Origin: Patiria pectinifera
Lineage: Eukaryota > Echinodermata > Asteroidea > Valvatida > Asterinidae
DNA: 64,000 nucleotides
Reading direction: 5' to 3'
Assembly: GCA_029964075.1 (NCBI GenBank)
Contig: CM057145.1
Span: 248,001 to 312,000 of the forward strand
Notes under the pieces: generated by a model
Databases searched by the model: none
Told to the model about the DNA's origin: nothing
Seen by the model: the letters and a program-made list of their open reading frames with translations, nothing else
Shown: one piece after another, positions 43,994-54,144 of the stretch
Layout: every line of letters starts with the position of its first letter
How positions within the stretch are numbered: position 1 is the first letter of the stretch
Program-made: the position numbers and the translations under genes

Positions 43994-44906
43994 TCAATTG
44001 GGCTAGTCGCATTCCGTGGTGCACTTTTACGTCCCACTGGTTAGGGTTGGCAACTCTCACTGGAACGCGACCATCACGGATCATGCAAACTGCACGGGCC
44101 ACCATCAAGTGCTTTGGTAGGAACTTTGCAGCTGTTGGTTCAACTAGGACTGGACCTTCTCTTGATGGGGACTGACGGAAACTCCCAGGGATTACGACTT
44201 CAGTACCACCTGGTATTACAATGGATCGGGGGTTAGCAGCATACACAAAGCTAACTGGGTCGTCACTGTCTTTGGCACGGGGAATGGGAATACATGTATC
44301 TGCTTCCTCTGTCTTCAGGAGTCGCTGCCACGTCTGTATCGGCCGTGATTGTGGCTTGGACTGGAAATGGGTTGAGTGAGGGTTCTTGAAAAGGACATCT
44401 TGGCACCTGCGGAGTATATTCATGCCAATGATACATGTACTTGTTGCAGTTGACTCTCTAAGAACAAAGAACACTGCTTTCTCAATGTCACATCCCATCA
44501 GGCTGATGTTAAGCTCAACTACTCCTTGATATGGGATGTCTAGGCCGTTAGCTGCCACAAGACGGATGAATGGGTTAGCCAGGCTGTTAGAGTTGAGGTT
44601 GTTATGGAAGTGTTCTTTGAATAGCTCATCTGAAATAGTGGAGACCTGTGATCCTGTGTCCAACAGGCTGGGAACAATAACTCCTTCCATATCAACGTCA
44701 ATATATAAACAGTCTCCAACGGCCTCATCCGGTGCAACGGACCTCTGTTGAGATATGTTAGGGTGTTCCAGTGTCTGGCCCTCGACACTGGAACATCCTA
44801 GTTTAAAGGTGCTTGCTTCTGGGGGCTCTGGCTCTGGAAAGGTTGGGTCACATACTGCCTTCTGTTCTCTGGACACTCCCGAGCCATGTGACCTGGTTTG
44901 TTGCAA
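43926..44906 (-). pseudogene. Gypsy copy A: protease region (start of Pol)
   Basis: The frame is entered by -1 slippage at 44,801-44,807, not at the Met at 44,906. The aspartic protease motif LLDTGSQVSTI is at residues 81-91 of the open frame. The end of the frame runs into the one-base insertion near 43,956, which detaches it from the RT. In copy B the same region is continuous with the RT. Confidence 0.88.
44764..44807 (-). promoter_or_regulatory. -1 ribosomal frameshift signal, Gypsy copy A
   Basis: On the coding strand, TTTAAAC sits in the gag frame as T-TTA-AAC immediately before the gag stop TAG (44,801-44,807). A 5-nt spacer follows (44,796-44,800), then a perfect 12-bp stem TGTTCCAGTGTC / GACACTGGAACA with an 8-nt loop (44,764-44,795). 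Slippage gives the -1 frame that encodes the protease. Heptamer, spacer and stem match the classical signal layout. Confidence 0.9.
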
Positions 44907-45745
44907 TTCAAACAGATTGGGTTCCCCTGGTCATCCCATCTGGGTTGTCGTCTTGGCCTGCTCTGGTAGTTTCCACTGGGTGGACTTACGCGTAACTGGT
45001 TCAACTCTTTCCTCATGGCAGCCACCATTTCTGCCATTTCTCTTTGCTGCTCGACGGTCCTCTGTACAGCCTCTTGTAAGGTCTTCAAAAGCGCTGGAGG
45101 CTGAGGATTCTCCAAGCGTGACGCCACAGTGTGCACACTGACACTCTCCTCATGGTCAGCCATCAGTTGAAGCGCTTCAGCCAGTACGTCCTTGAATTTG
45201 AGGGTTGGCTTCCGCCGAAGATCTGACTTGAGGGACCTCAGAACTTCCTGATTCTGAAGACCTTGGATGAATCGGTCTCTCAGCATCTCATCCTGCTTGG
45301 CCAGGGCCTCGGGGTCACGTTTTTTTATCCGGCTGGCGATCTCTAGGAGAGCGAGGGAGAACTCCCTCACAGTCTCCTCTCTTCTCTGCTTCCTACTGTG
45401 AAAGGTCTGAAGAAGCGCCGAAATTGGTGTTTTATCACCGTAGACTTCTAGGAGTCGCTCCAAGATCACCTGGCTGTCCTCTCGCTCGTCTGGCTCCATG
45501 ACCAACACAACTCTCTTCGCTTCGCCCGACAGATATTTCAACAGGAGTTGAGACTGCTGGTCAGCTGGGGTCTGCCATGACTGGAAGAGGGACTTCATAT
45601 CTCTAACCCACTCTTCCACATGGGGGTCATTTGGGCTTTGAGGGCGCCCGACGAAGACTCCCACTCTGAAGTCAAATGGCACATACGCCACTTGATTGAG
45701 CACTGGGGCCGCCCCAGCTCCTCCCGCTGCCTTCTCTCCATTCAT
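44798..45745 (-). CDS. Gypsy copy A: Gag with CCHC zinc knuckle
   Basis: 315 aa, complete. The N-terminal and central part is helical capsid-like ('VEEWVRDMKSLFQ', 'LLLKYLSGEAKRVV', 'LERLLEVYGDK', 'FHSRKQRREETVREFSLALL'), typical of Ty3/Gypsy Gag. The C-terminal part is basic with one zinc knuckle, CLNCNKPGHMAREC (C-x2-C-x4-H-x4-C). It packages element RNA into particles. The ATG at 45,745 lies only 31 nt from the LTR2 edge; the frame ends at the slippery site. Confidence 0.93.
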   Translation of the reverse strand: MNGEKAAGGAGAAPVLNQVAYVPFDFRVGVFVGRPQSPNDPHVEEWVRDMKSLFQSWQTPADQQSQLLLKYLSGEAKRVVLVMEPDEREDSQVILERLLEVYGDKTPISALLQTFHSRKQRREETVREFSLALLEIASRIKKRDPEALAKQDEMLRDRFIQGLQNQEVLRSLKSDLRRKPTLKFKDVLAEALQLMADHEESVSVHTVASRLENPQPPALLKTLQEAVQRTVEQQREMAEMVAAMRKELNQLRVSPPSGNYQSRPRRQPRWDDQGNPICLNCNKPGHMARECPENRRQYVTQPFQSQSPQKQAPLN

Positions 45746-45776
45746 TGTGGTGTCGGTTATCCCACTTCTGACACGT
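45746..45776 (-). other. primer binding site, copy A (tRNA-Leu-like)
   Basis: Between the 5' LTR edge and gag, the plus strand reads ATCCCACTTCTGACAC then GT. This is the 3' part of metazoan tRNA-Leu (CAG-type, ...ATCCCACTTCTGACA-CCA), with the last two residues mismatched. On the coding strand the PBS is therefore complementary to about 16 nt of tRNA-Leu. The same sequence flanks LTR3 (52,557-52,587). Confidence 0.65.
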
Positions 45777-47313
45777 TGTAAAGGATGGTGACTCTTGTTC
45801 TTTATAACCGACTGAAATGGAGAGGGAACAGAGGAAACAGCGGCTTAGTTGGTGGGAAAAATAGCACTAATTTATTAAACCAAACATATCAAAAGAGTTT
45901 ACATTAACTACATGGTTAATATAATCCTGATAAAGCAAAACTAAAGGATAAACTTAGGTGTCATGGAAGAACTAAAAGAAGTAAATCCCTAACAATTGAA
46001 ACTTATTCCTGATCGAGCCGACGACATAAAGCAAAAACTAAAAACTCAGTGTTGATGCGAAACACAAACTACTACCAAATGACCAGTCTCAATAAAAGCG
46101 AGAAATGAAACTTTACATTCATAAAGAAACACTTAACAAGATAAATCCAAGGCATTTGCTAAAGCCATTACTCTACATCAAATAGGCCTATAAACAAGAT
46201 AATATTTATTAGCTCTTTTCGACTCAGAGCTGGACAGTCCGTTATCAAGTCAGAACTTGGCTAAATAACCAAAACAAACTATTATAATGACAAGAAGGGG
46301 GGGGGGCAAATGTGGCACTCTCTCTAGCCACTTTATCTACACTTAAACCAAAATAAAGAAAAACATAACAATCTAACAAGACAGTTTCAGCCTAGCTCAG
46401 GAGACTAATATAAACAATAGTCTTTCCTATGAAACAAGAAGTCTGGACTCTAGAACCTCTCATAGCCTGGCACTTGCCTCTGATAACGAAATAAAAGGGG
46501 TTTGTTATGTTGGGAGACATAAACAAAGGCTAGCCTAGTCCTCAGCTTCTACTGACCAGCCCCCAGGGCATGGAGTTAATTACCCTACCATATGGCTAAA
46601 GGAATGTCCACCCAGGGCTCGGACCATGCTGTCTGAGTATACCCTTCACTGTACAGTGAAAAGGCACTGTCTCAGAGAACTAAAATATAAAGGTGACTTT
46701 TCTCCCTAAAAAATACTGTACAGGTTGGAAAAGTCAAATCAAACTACAATGTCAATCAAATCTATGAAGTATGAACTTTCATTAACTCTAACTACTTGAT
46801 CACAGTTGACTTCAGTAAAACGAAAAATAAAGAATAAAAAGTCTACTCTGATCCAGAATAAGGCCAATTTTGGACCAGTGCAACCATTGTTTCACATAGT
46901 GGAAATATCTATGAAAGTCACTAACTTTCTCCAAGTTAAACTACAATAAAACAATACTTCCTGAAATCAAAGTCAAACAAAATAACATCTATATTAATCT
47001 ATACAATTTCCACTTCTGTTTGTATGTGAAAACTAAGGATTAGATGTAAATAAAAGTAACTTTTCCTACCTGAAATGGAGAGGGAACAGAGGAAACAGCG
47101 GCTTAGTTGGTGGGAAAAATAGCACTAAGGCATATTAGGCCACACCATCCCAAACCACTGCACCCTCTGGGCTCAGGGGTCAGTCCACTTTCAAGTAGGG
47201 GTTACCAGGGTAGAGCAAAGATGTAACTTTAAGTGTGAAGGACACTTGTCCGTTAACTTGGTTTAATGTACAAAAAGAGAATGGGGGAAGTTTGTGATCT
47301 ATAAATGAGGGCC
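45777..47313 (-). repeat. LTR2, central and shared by both copies
   Basis: 5' LTR for copy A and 3' LTR for copy B. It begins TGTAAAGGATGG after the PBS. Compared with LTR1 and LTR3 it has a shorter G-run (GGGGG near 47,283) and private changes ('ggacacttgtccgttaacttgg'), so it is not simply a mosaic of the two outer ones. It has the same internal 59-bp repeats. Confidence 0.9.
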
Positions 47314-47366
47314 AATATCCGAACGACATCAGAAAAATCGAAAACATCTCCTAAGTGTCCAATAAT

Positions 47367-48194
47367 CTACTTAAAGTTCTCAAAAAAACAAACGTTCCGG
47401 ACGCTTCCTCGCGTACTCCTGCTTGAGCAACGTCTTGGCACTGGTTTTGGGATGGGAGAGTCTGGTCTCGGTGTTATGGCTGGGCTTGGAACTTCAGGTT
47501 GAGATGGGTGGAGACTCGTCTCCATGGGGGGACGTTCCGGGACAGGGGACACTGGTTGAATCGGTGGGGAAGGAAGTCTCCTCCGAGGTTGCTCTCCTGG
47601 CGCTTCTGCCAATACTGCCTGCGGTGGTGTTGGCAATATTCTGCATCCTGTTTGCTTGGAGGCGGGTGTTGTCACTAGCCAACCTCTCGCACGAAAGACC
47701 GGGGCTTCTGGACTCAGGGTGTTGGCACATGAGGGATCCGATGAGTCTGGGTTGGGAGGTGGGTCTGCTGAAGGAGAACTTGCTGGTACTGGGGCTTGTT
47801 TGAAATGACACACAGACAATGCATTCCGATGAAGAACCTTCTGCTTCTTTGTCCCTTCCTGCTCTACTTCATAGACGGGGACGTCTGAATTAGGTTGCCG
47901 CAAGACTACATATGGGGTTGATTCCCAACGGTCCTGTATTTTCGACCTCCCCTTCAGACCTCTCAGCCGGACAAGGACTCTTTCTCCTGGAAGTAAGGGC
48001 AGATGTTTTGCCTTCTTATCAAAAGCCTTCTTCTGGGCAGCAGTGGCTGAATCAAGGGTCTTTCTGGCGATGCGATGAGAGAACTGTAGGCGATGGTGAT
48101 GTTTGGACACCCAGTCGTCCGAGGTCACACTGCCTTCAGTTTCAGAGGGGCCAATCATCGAGTCAACAGGGAGTCTCCCATGCCTACCAAACAT
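47367..48194 (-). pseudogene. Gypsy copy B: integrase C-terminal part
   Basis: 275 aa, running from 'MFGRHGRLPVDS' through the GPY/F-like block to the Pro-rich tail. It lacks the one-base deletion of copy A, so the frame is longer on the N-side. A missing C near 47,408 gives it a different C-terminus (…SVRNVCFFENFK). It is still detached from the integrase core by the shared frame change near 48,208. Confidence 0.85.
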
Positions 48195-48940
48195 TAGATA
48201 GTGTGGAGTGTACCCAGTGTGTGACAGGTGTTGTTATAACTAAAGCAGAGTTCTGGGAGGTAGTCTGCCCACTGTCGCTTTTTCTCAACCTCCATAGTAC
48301 CTATGAGATTAAGCAGGGTCCGGTTGAACCTCTCACACAACCCATTGCCCTCTGGATGATACGGGGTTGTATGGCTTCTCGTAGTACCGTATAACTTGCA
48401 CAGCTCCTTGATTGTGTTTGATTCAAAGTTGGCACCTTGATCCGAATGTATTCTGGTGGGCATCCCATAATGAACTATAAACTTTCCCCACAGAGCCTTC
48501 GCTGTGGTTGTCGCAGTCTGGTCACAGGTGGGTACGGCTACAGTCATCTTGGTAAAATGGTCAGTGATGACCAACACGTGCTCGTAGCCACCTGACGATC
48601 GCTCTAAGGTCAAGAAATCCAGGGCCACTAGCTCTAGAGGGGCAGTGGTCTTGATGGAGACAAGAGGGGCCCTGGCTTTCTCTCCTTGCTTCCTCAAAGA
48701 ACATCTTTGACAGGCAGCACACCAATCCTGGACTTGAGCAGACATCTTCGGCCAAAAATACCTCTGCCGAATTGCCTCCTGAGTGCGGTCAGCTCCCATG
48801 TGACCGGCACGATCATGCAGCTCCTGCAAGACATCCTCATGTAGACTGTAAGGAAGAACAACTTGTCTCCTCTCCTCGAGCTGCTTCGGATCTTGTACCA
48901 CCCGGTAGAGAATGCCATTGAAACTTGAAGCTTCTTCCAC
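48194..48940 (-). pseudogene. Gypsy copy B: integrase core
   Basis: Holds the HHCC finger and D-D-E core as in copy A. It starts after a one-base deletion near 48,920 ('ccattgaaac' against 'ccattggaaac' in copy A) that separates it from RNase H, and ends at the shared frame change. Confidence 0.87.
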
Positions 48941-49617
48941 TCACTCAGGATCTGCTTGGACACTGGACTAAGACTTACACGTTCCCCTGTACTCGGACGT
49001 CTGTCTTGTACTATGTACTGCAGTACCGGGCCAATATTGGGGTCGCCATGTTGCAATGCGGACAACTCATCTGAACTTAAACCCGGCATAGCTTCAATGA
49101 CATGCAAACTCAGTGGAGAGGTAGGGACACTATTAGGGCTGAGACCATTGAAGCAAGCCTTCACAACTGCAACCGTAACTTGACCTTCCCACTCGTCAGT
49201 CTCATGGTCTTCCTCTATCTCAGGGTGTGGAAGTCTAGAAAGGGCATCAGCATTATCGTTATTCTTCCCAGGACGGTACTTAATGTCGAACTGAAAGTTT
49301 GCCAGCTGGGCAATCCAACGCTGTTCTACTGCTCGTAGTTGGGCTGTATTCAAGTGTACTAGTGGATTGTGGTCTGTGAACACTGTAAATTTCCCTCCCA
49401 TCAGATACTCCTTGAACTTATCTGTTATAGCCCACTTCAAGGCAAGGAGCTCCAACTTGAATGCACTGTAGTAGGCGTCATTGCGTTCGGTCTTGCGCAG
49501 CCCTCTGCTGGCATAGGCAATGACCCTTTCCTTCCCATCCTGACTCTGAGATAGGACGGCTCCAAGGCCTTGGTTGCTTGCATCGGTGTACAACAGGAAC
49601 GGTTTTGTGTAGTCGGG
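48694..49617 (-). pseudogene. Gypsy copy B: RNase H segment
   Basis: 'YTDASNQGLGAVLSQ', 'LLALKWAITD' and 'FTDHNPLVH' mark RNase H, followed by the connecting region. It is preceded by an in-frame stop at 49,618-49,620 (single G-to-C change on the plus strand relative to copy A, turning a Tyr codon into TAG) and followed by the one-base deletion near 48,920. Confidence 0.87.
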
Positions 49618-51717
49618 CTAGGCAAGTACTGGTGGGGACATCAGGCATTGCCGGAGCTTGTCAAATGCCTGTTGGCATTCTGGGGTCCATTGGAAGGGGA
49701 GACGTTGTTGGGGTTTCTTGCCCTTCTTAGGTTGACCAGTCAGGGCAAATAGTGGTTGTGCAATTTTGGAGAAATCCTTTACAAAACGCCTGTAGTATCC
49801 GACAAAGCCAAGGAACTGTCTCACTTCCTTTGGGGTTGACGGAGTTGGCCAGGTCTCCAACGCGAGACATTTCTCCGGGTCGGTTTGGATACCATTTTCT
49901 GATGCCACATGACCAAGAAAACTGATGGACTTCTTCAGTAGATGACATTTCGATGGTTTGGCTTTCAGTCCATGTTTGGCGAGTCGTGATAAAACCATAT
50001 CGAGCCTCTGTAGATGTGATGTAAAATCGGGGGAGAAGACAATAATGTCATCAAGATAGAACATCAGGGTTTCGCAGGATTGGTCTCCAAAGCATCGCTC
50101 CATGAACCGTTGAAATGTTGCTGGTGCATTAGTGAGGCCAAAGGGCATTCTATTGAATTCAAATAGACCCATCGGTGTGGTGAACGCCGTCTTAGACTGA
50201 TCATCTGGGTCCATAGCTATCTGCCAATAGCCACTCACAAGATCGATAGTGGAGAAATACTTTGCACCATGCAGGGCATCAAGGGACTCGTCAATTCTGG
50301 GAAGGGGGTATGCATCGGGGATAGTGACCAAATTGAGCCGTCGGTAATCCACGCATAGGCGAAGTCCACCGCACTTTTTCCGAACTAGCACTATTGGGGA
50401 CGCCCATGGACTTGTACTTTCCTGTATCACCCCTTTCCCTAGCAGTGTTGTCAGGTGGTCCTTCACTTCTTGATAGAGATGTGGGGGAATTCTGCGATAA
50501 CGGTCCTTGATGGGTCTATCCGTTGTGGTGGGGATGGTGTGTTTGACAGTCGTTGTCTTACCGAAGTCATCATCACTTTTAGAGAAGACCTCTCTATGCT
50601 GATGAAGAAGAGAGCTGAGTTGCTCAAACTCAGCTGTGGATAACGTTTCTCTGTCAACATTCACTGGTATCGGGAGTTCCTCGACAGGGGTTATCCTGGG
50701 GTATGCATCTGGCTCCCCTTCAAGACGCACCTCTACTTCATGAAGTCCAAGTTCTATTAACTCCAGTGAGGATGGCTGATCTTGGAGGACTTCAGTGACA
50801 TCACTCAATTGGGCTAGTCGCATTCCGTGGTGCACTTTTACGTCCCACTGGTTAGGGTTGGCAACTCTCACTGGAACGCGACCATCACGGATCATGCAAA
50901 CTGCACGGGCCACCATCAAGTGCTTTGGTAGGAACTTTGCAGCTGTTGGTTCAAATAGGACTGGACCTTCTCTTGATGGGGACTGACGGAAACTCCCAGG
51001 GATTACGACTTCAGTACCACCTGGTATTACAATGGATCGGGGGTTAGCAGCATACACAAAGCTAACTGGGTCGTCACTGTCTTTGGCACGGGGAATGGGA
51101 ATACATGTATCTGCTTCCTCTGTCTTCAGGAGTCGCTGCCACGTCTGTATCGGCCGTGATTGTGGCTTGGACTGGAAATGGGTTGAGTGAGGGTTCTTGA
51201 AAAGGACATCTTGGCACCTGCGGAGTATAGTCATGCCAATGATACATGTACTTGTTGCAGTTGACTCTCTAAGAACAAAGAACACTGCTTTCTCAATGTC
51301 ACATCCCATCAGGCTGATGTTAAGCTCAACTACTCCTTGATATGGGATGTCTAGGCCGTTAGCTGCCACAAGACGGATGAATGGGTTAGCCAGGCTGTTA
51401 GAGTTGAGGTTGTTATGGAAGTGTTCTTTGAATAGCTCATCTGAAATAGTGGAGACCTGTGATCCTGTGTCCAACAGGCTGGGAACAATAACTCCTTCCA
51501 TATCAACGTCAATATATAAACAGTCTCCAACGGCCTCATCCGGTGCAACGGACCTCTGTTGAGATATGTTAGGGTGTTCCAGTGTCTGGCCCTCGACACT
51601 GGAACATCCTAGTTTAAAGGTGCTGGCTTCTGGGGGCTCTGGCTCTGGAAAGGTTGGGTCACATACTGCCTTCTGTTCTCTGGACACTCCCGAGCCATGT
51701 GACCTGGTTTGTTGCAA
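49618..51717 (-). pseudogene. Gypsy copy B: protease - reverse transcriptase
   Basis: A 699-aa open frame in which protease (LLDTGSQVSTI) and RT (FYLDDIIVFS) are continuous; copy A carries an extra base here. It ends at the nonsense change at 49,618. Real Pol translation would enter at the slippery site 51,612-51,618. Confidence 0.92.
51575..51618 (-). promoter_or_regulatory. -1 ribosomal frameshift signal, Gypsy copy B
   Basis: Identical to copy A: TTTAAAC at 51,612-51,618 directly before the gag stop, a 5-nt spacer, and a 12-bp perfect stem with 8-nt loop at 51,575-51,606. Confidence 0.9.
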
Positions 51718-52556
51718 TTCAAACAGATTGGGTTCCCCTGGTCATCCCATCTGGGTTGTCGTCTTGGCCTGCTCTGGTAGTTTCCACTGGGTGGACTTAC
51801 GCGTAACTGGTTCAACTCTTTCCTCATGGCAGCCACCATTTCTGCCATTTCTCTTTGCTGCTCGACGGTCCTCTGTACAGCCTCTTGTAAGGTCTTCAAA
51901 AGCGCTGGAGGCTGAGGATTCTCCAAGCGTGACGCCACAGTGTGCACACTGACACTCTCCTCATGGTCAGCCATCAGTTGAAGCGCTTCAGCCAGTACGT
52001 CCTTGAATTTGAGGGTTGGCTTCCGCCGAAGATCTGACTTGAGGGACCTCAGAACTTCCTGATTCTGAAGACCTTGGATGAATCGGTCTCTCAGCATCTC
52101 ATCCTGCTTGGCCAGGGCCTCGGGGTCACGTTTTTTTATCCGGCTGGCGATCTCTAGAAGAGCGAGGGAGAACTCCCTCACAGTCTCCTCTCTTCTCTGC
52201 TTCCTACTGTGAAAGGTCTGAAGAAGCGCCGACATTGGTGTTTTATCACCGTAGACTTCTAGGAGTCGCTCCAAGATCACCTGGCTGTCCTCTCGCTCGT
52301 CTGGCTCCATGACCAACACAACTCTCTTCGCTTCGCCCGACAGATATTTCAACAGGAGTTGAGACTGCTGGTCAGCTGGGGTCTGCCGTGACTGGAAGAG
52401 GGACTTCATATCTCTAACCCACTCTTCCACATGGGGGTCATTTGGGCTTTGAGGGCGCCCGACGAAGACTCCCACTCTGAAGTCAAATGGCACATACGCC
52501 ACTTGATTGAGCACTGGGGCCGCCCCAGCTCCTCCCGCTGCCTTCTCTCCATTCAT
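51609..52556 (-). CDS. Gypsy copy B: Gag with CCHC zinc knuckle
   Basis: 315 aa, complete, differing from copy A at only a few residues (for example SRQTP for SWQTP, KTPMSA for KTPISA, QKPAP for QKQAP). The zinc knuckle CLNCNKPGHMAREC is intact. Gag stays open in both copies while Pol is broken in both. Confidence 0.93.
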   Translation of the reverse strand: MNGEKAAGGAGAAPVLNQVAYVPFDFRVGVFVGRPQSPNDPHVEEWVRDMKSLFQSRQTPADQQSQLLLKYLSGEAKRVVLVMEPDEREDSQVILERLLEVYGDKTPMSALLQTFHSRKQRREETVREFSLALLEIASRIKKRDPEALAKQDEMLRDRFIQGLQNQEVLRSLKSDLRRKPTLKFKDVLAEALQLMADHEESVSVHTVASRLENPQPPALLKTLQEAVQRTVEQQREMAEMVAAMRKELNQLRVSPPSGNYQSRPRRQPRWDDQGNPICLNCNKPGHMARECPENRRQYVTQPFQSQSPQKPAPLN

Positions 52557-52587
52557 TGTGGTGTCGGTTATCCCACTTCTGACACGT

Positions 52588-54144
52588 TGTAAAGGATGGT
52601 GACTCTTGTTCTTTATAACCGACTGAAATGGAGAGGGAACAGAGGAAACAGCGGCTTAGTTGGTGGGAAAAATAGCACTAATTTATTAAACCAAACATAT
52701 CAAAAGAGTTTACATTAACTACATGGTTAATATAATCCTGATAAAGCAAAACTAAAGGATAAACTTAGGTGTCATGGAAGAACTAAAAGAAGTAAATCCC
52801 TAACAATTGAAACTTATTCCTGATCGAGCCGACGACATAAAGCAAAAACTAAAAACTCAGTGTTGATGCGAAACACAAACTACTACCAAATGACCAGTCT
52901 CAATAAAAGCGAGAAATGAAACTTTACATTCATAAAGAAACACTTAACAAGATAAATCCAAGGCATTTGCTAAAGCCATTACTCTACATCAAATAGGCCT
53001 ATAAACAAGATAATATTTATTAGCTCTTTTCGACTCAGAGCTGGACAGTCCGTTATCAAGTCAGAACTTGGCTAAATAACCAAAACAAACTATTATAATG
53101 ACAAGAAGGGGGGGGGGCAAATGTGGCACTCTCTCTAGCCACTTTATCTACACTTAAACCAAAATAAAGAAAAACATAACAATCTAACAAGACAGTTTCA
53201 GCCTAGCTCAGGAGACTAATATAAACAATAGTCTTTCCTATGAAACAAGAAGTCTGGACTCTAGAACCTCTCAGAGCCTGGCACTTGCCTCTGATAACGA
53301 AATAAAAGGGGTTTGTTATGTTGGGAGACATAAACAAAGGCTAGCCTAGTCCTCAGCTTCTACTGACCAGCCCCCAGGGCATGGAGTTAATTACCCTACC
53401 ATATGGCTAAAGGAATGTCCACCCAGGGCTCGGACCATGCTGTCTGAGTATACCCTTCTCTGTACAGTGAAAAGGCACTGTCTCAGAGAACTAAAATATA
53501 AAGGTGACTTTTCTCCCTAAAAAATACTGTACAGGTTGGAAAAGTCAAATCAAACTACAATGTCAATCAAATCTATGAAGTATGAACTTTCATTAACTCT
53601 AACTACTTGATCACAGTTGACTTCAGTAAAACGAAAAATAAAGAATAAAAAGTCTACTCTGATCCAGAAAGAGGCCAATTTTGGACCAGTGCAACCATTG
53701 TTTCACATAGTGGAAATATCTATGAAAGTCACTAACTTTCTCCAAGTTAAACTACAATAAAACAATACTTCCTGAAATCAAAGTCAAACAAAATAACATC
53801 TATATTAATCTATACAATTTCCACTTCTGTTTGTATGTGAAAACTAAGGATTAGATGTAAATAAAAGTAACTTTTCCTACCTGAAATGGAGAGGGAACAG
53901 AGGAAACAGCGGCTTAGTTGGTGGGAAAAATAGCACTAAGGCATATTAGGCCACACCATCCCAAACCACTGCACCCTCTGGGCTCAGGGGTCAGTCCACT
54001 TTCAAGTAGGGGTTACCAGGGTAGAGCAAAGATGTAACTTTAAGTGTGAAGGAGACCTGTCGGTTAACTTTGTTTAATGTACAAAAAGAGAATGGGGGGG
54101 GGGGGGGAAGTTTGTGATCTATAAATGAGGGGGCCTCATTTACA
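52588..54144 (-). repeat. LTR3 (5' LTR of copy B)
   Basis: About 1.56 kb. Its outer end reads …gagggggcctCATTTACA, giving TGTAAA/TTTACA inverted ends with the other side, and is followed by CATG. The last nine bases (tcatttaca) are absent from the inner edges of LTR1 and LTR2, where 'aatatccg' follows 'gggcc' directly. It has the longest G-run (near 54,095-54,107). Internal 59-bp repeats and splice-like sites are kept. Confidence 0.9.

Larger units (their letters stand above)
38958..54144 (-). mobile_element. tandem pair of Ty3/Gypsy retrotransposons sharing a central LTR
   Basis: Structure in plus coordinates: LTR1 (38,958-40,499), internal A (to 45,776), LTR2 (45,777-47,313), internal B (to 52,587), LTR3 (52,588-54,144). 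The coding direction is minus, so LTR3 is the 5' LTR. Outer ends are TGTAAAGG and TTTACA, and CATG duplications flank the whole array but not the central LTR. The two internal regions are nearly identical and share one frameshift, yet each has its own additional breaks. The dimer could arise by unequal LTR-LTR exchange. Neither copy encodes an intact Pol; both encode intact Gag. Confidence 0.93.

Noticed and set aside
40542-45141. Plus-strand frames across the Gypsy internal region (for example 149 aa at 40,542 and 128 aa at 44,755)
   Set aside because: They are antisense to well-supported gag and pol sequence, show no domain, and are duplicated only because the element is duplicated.
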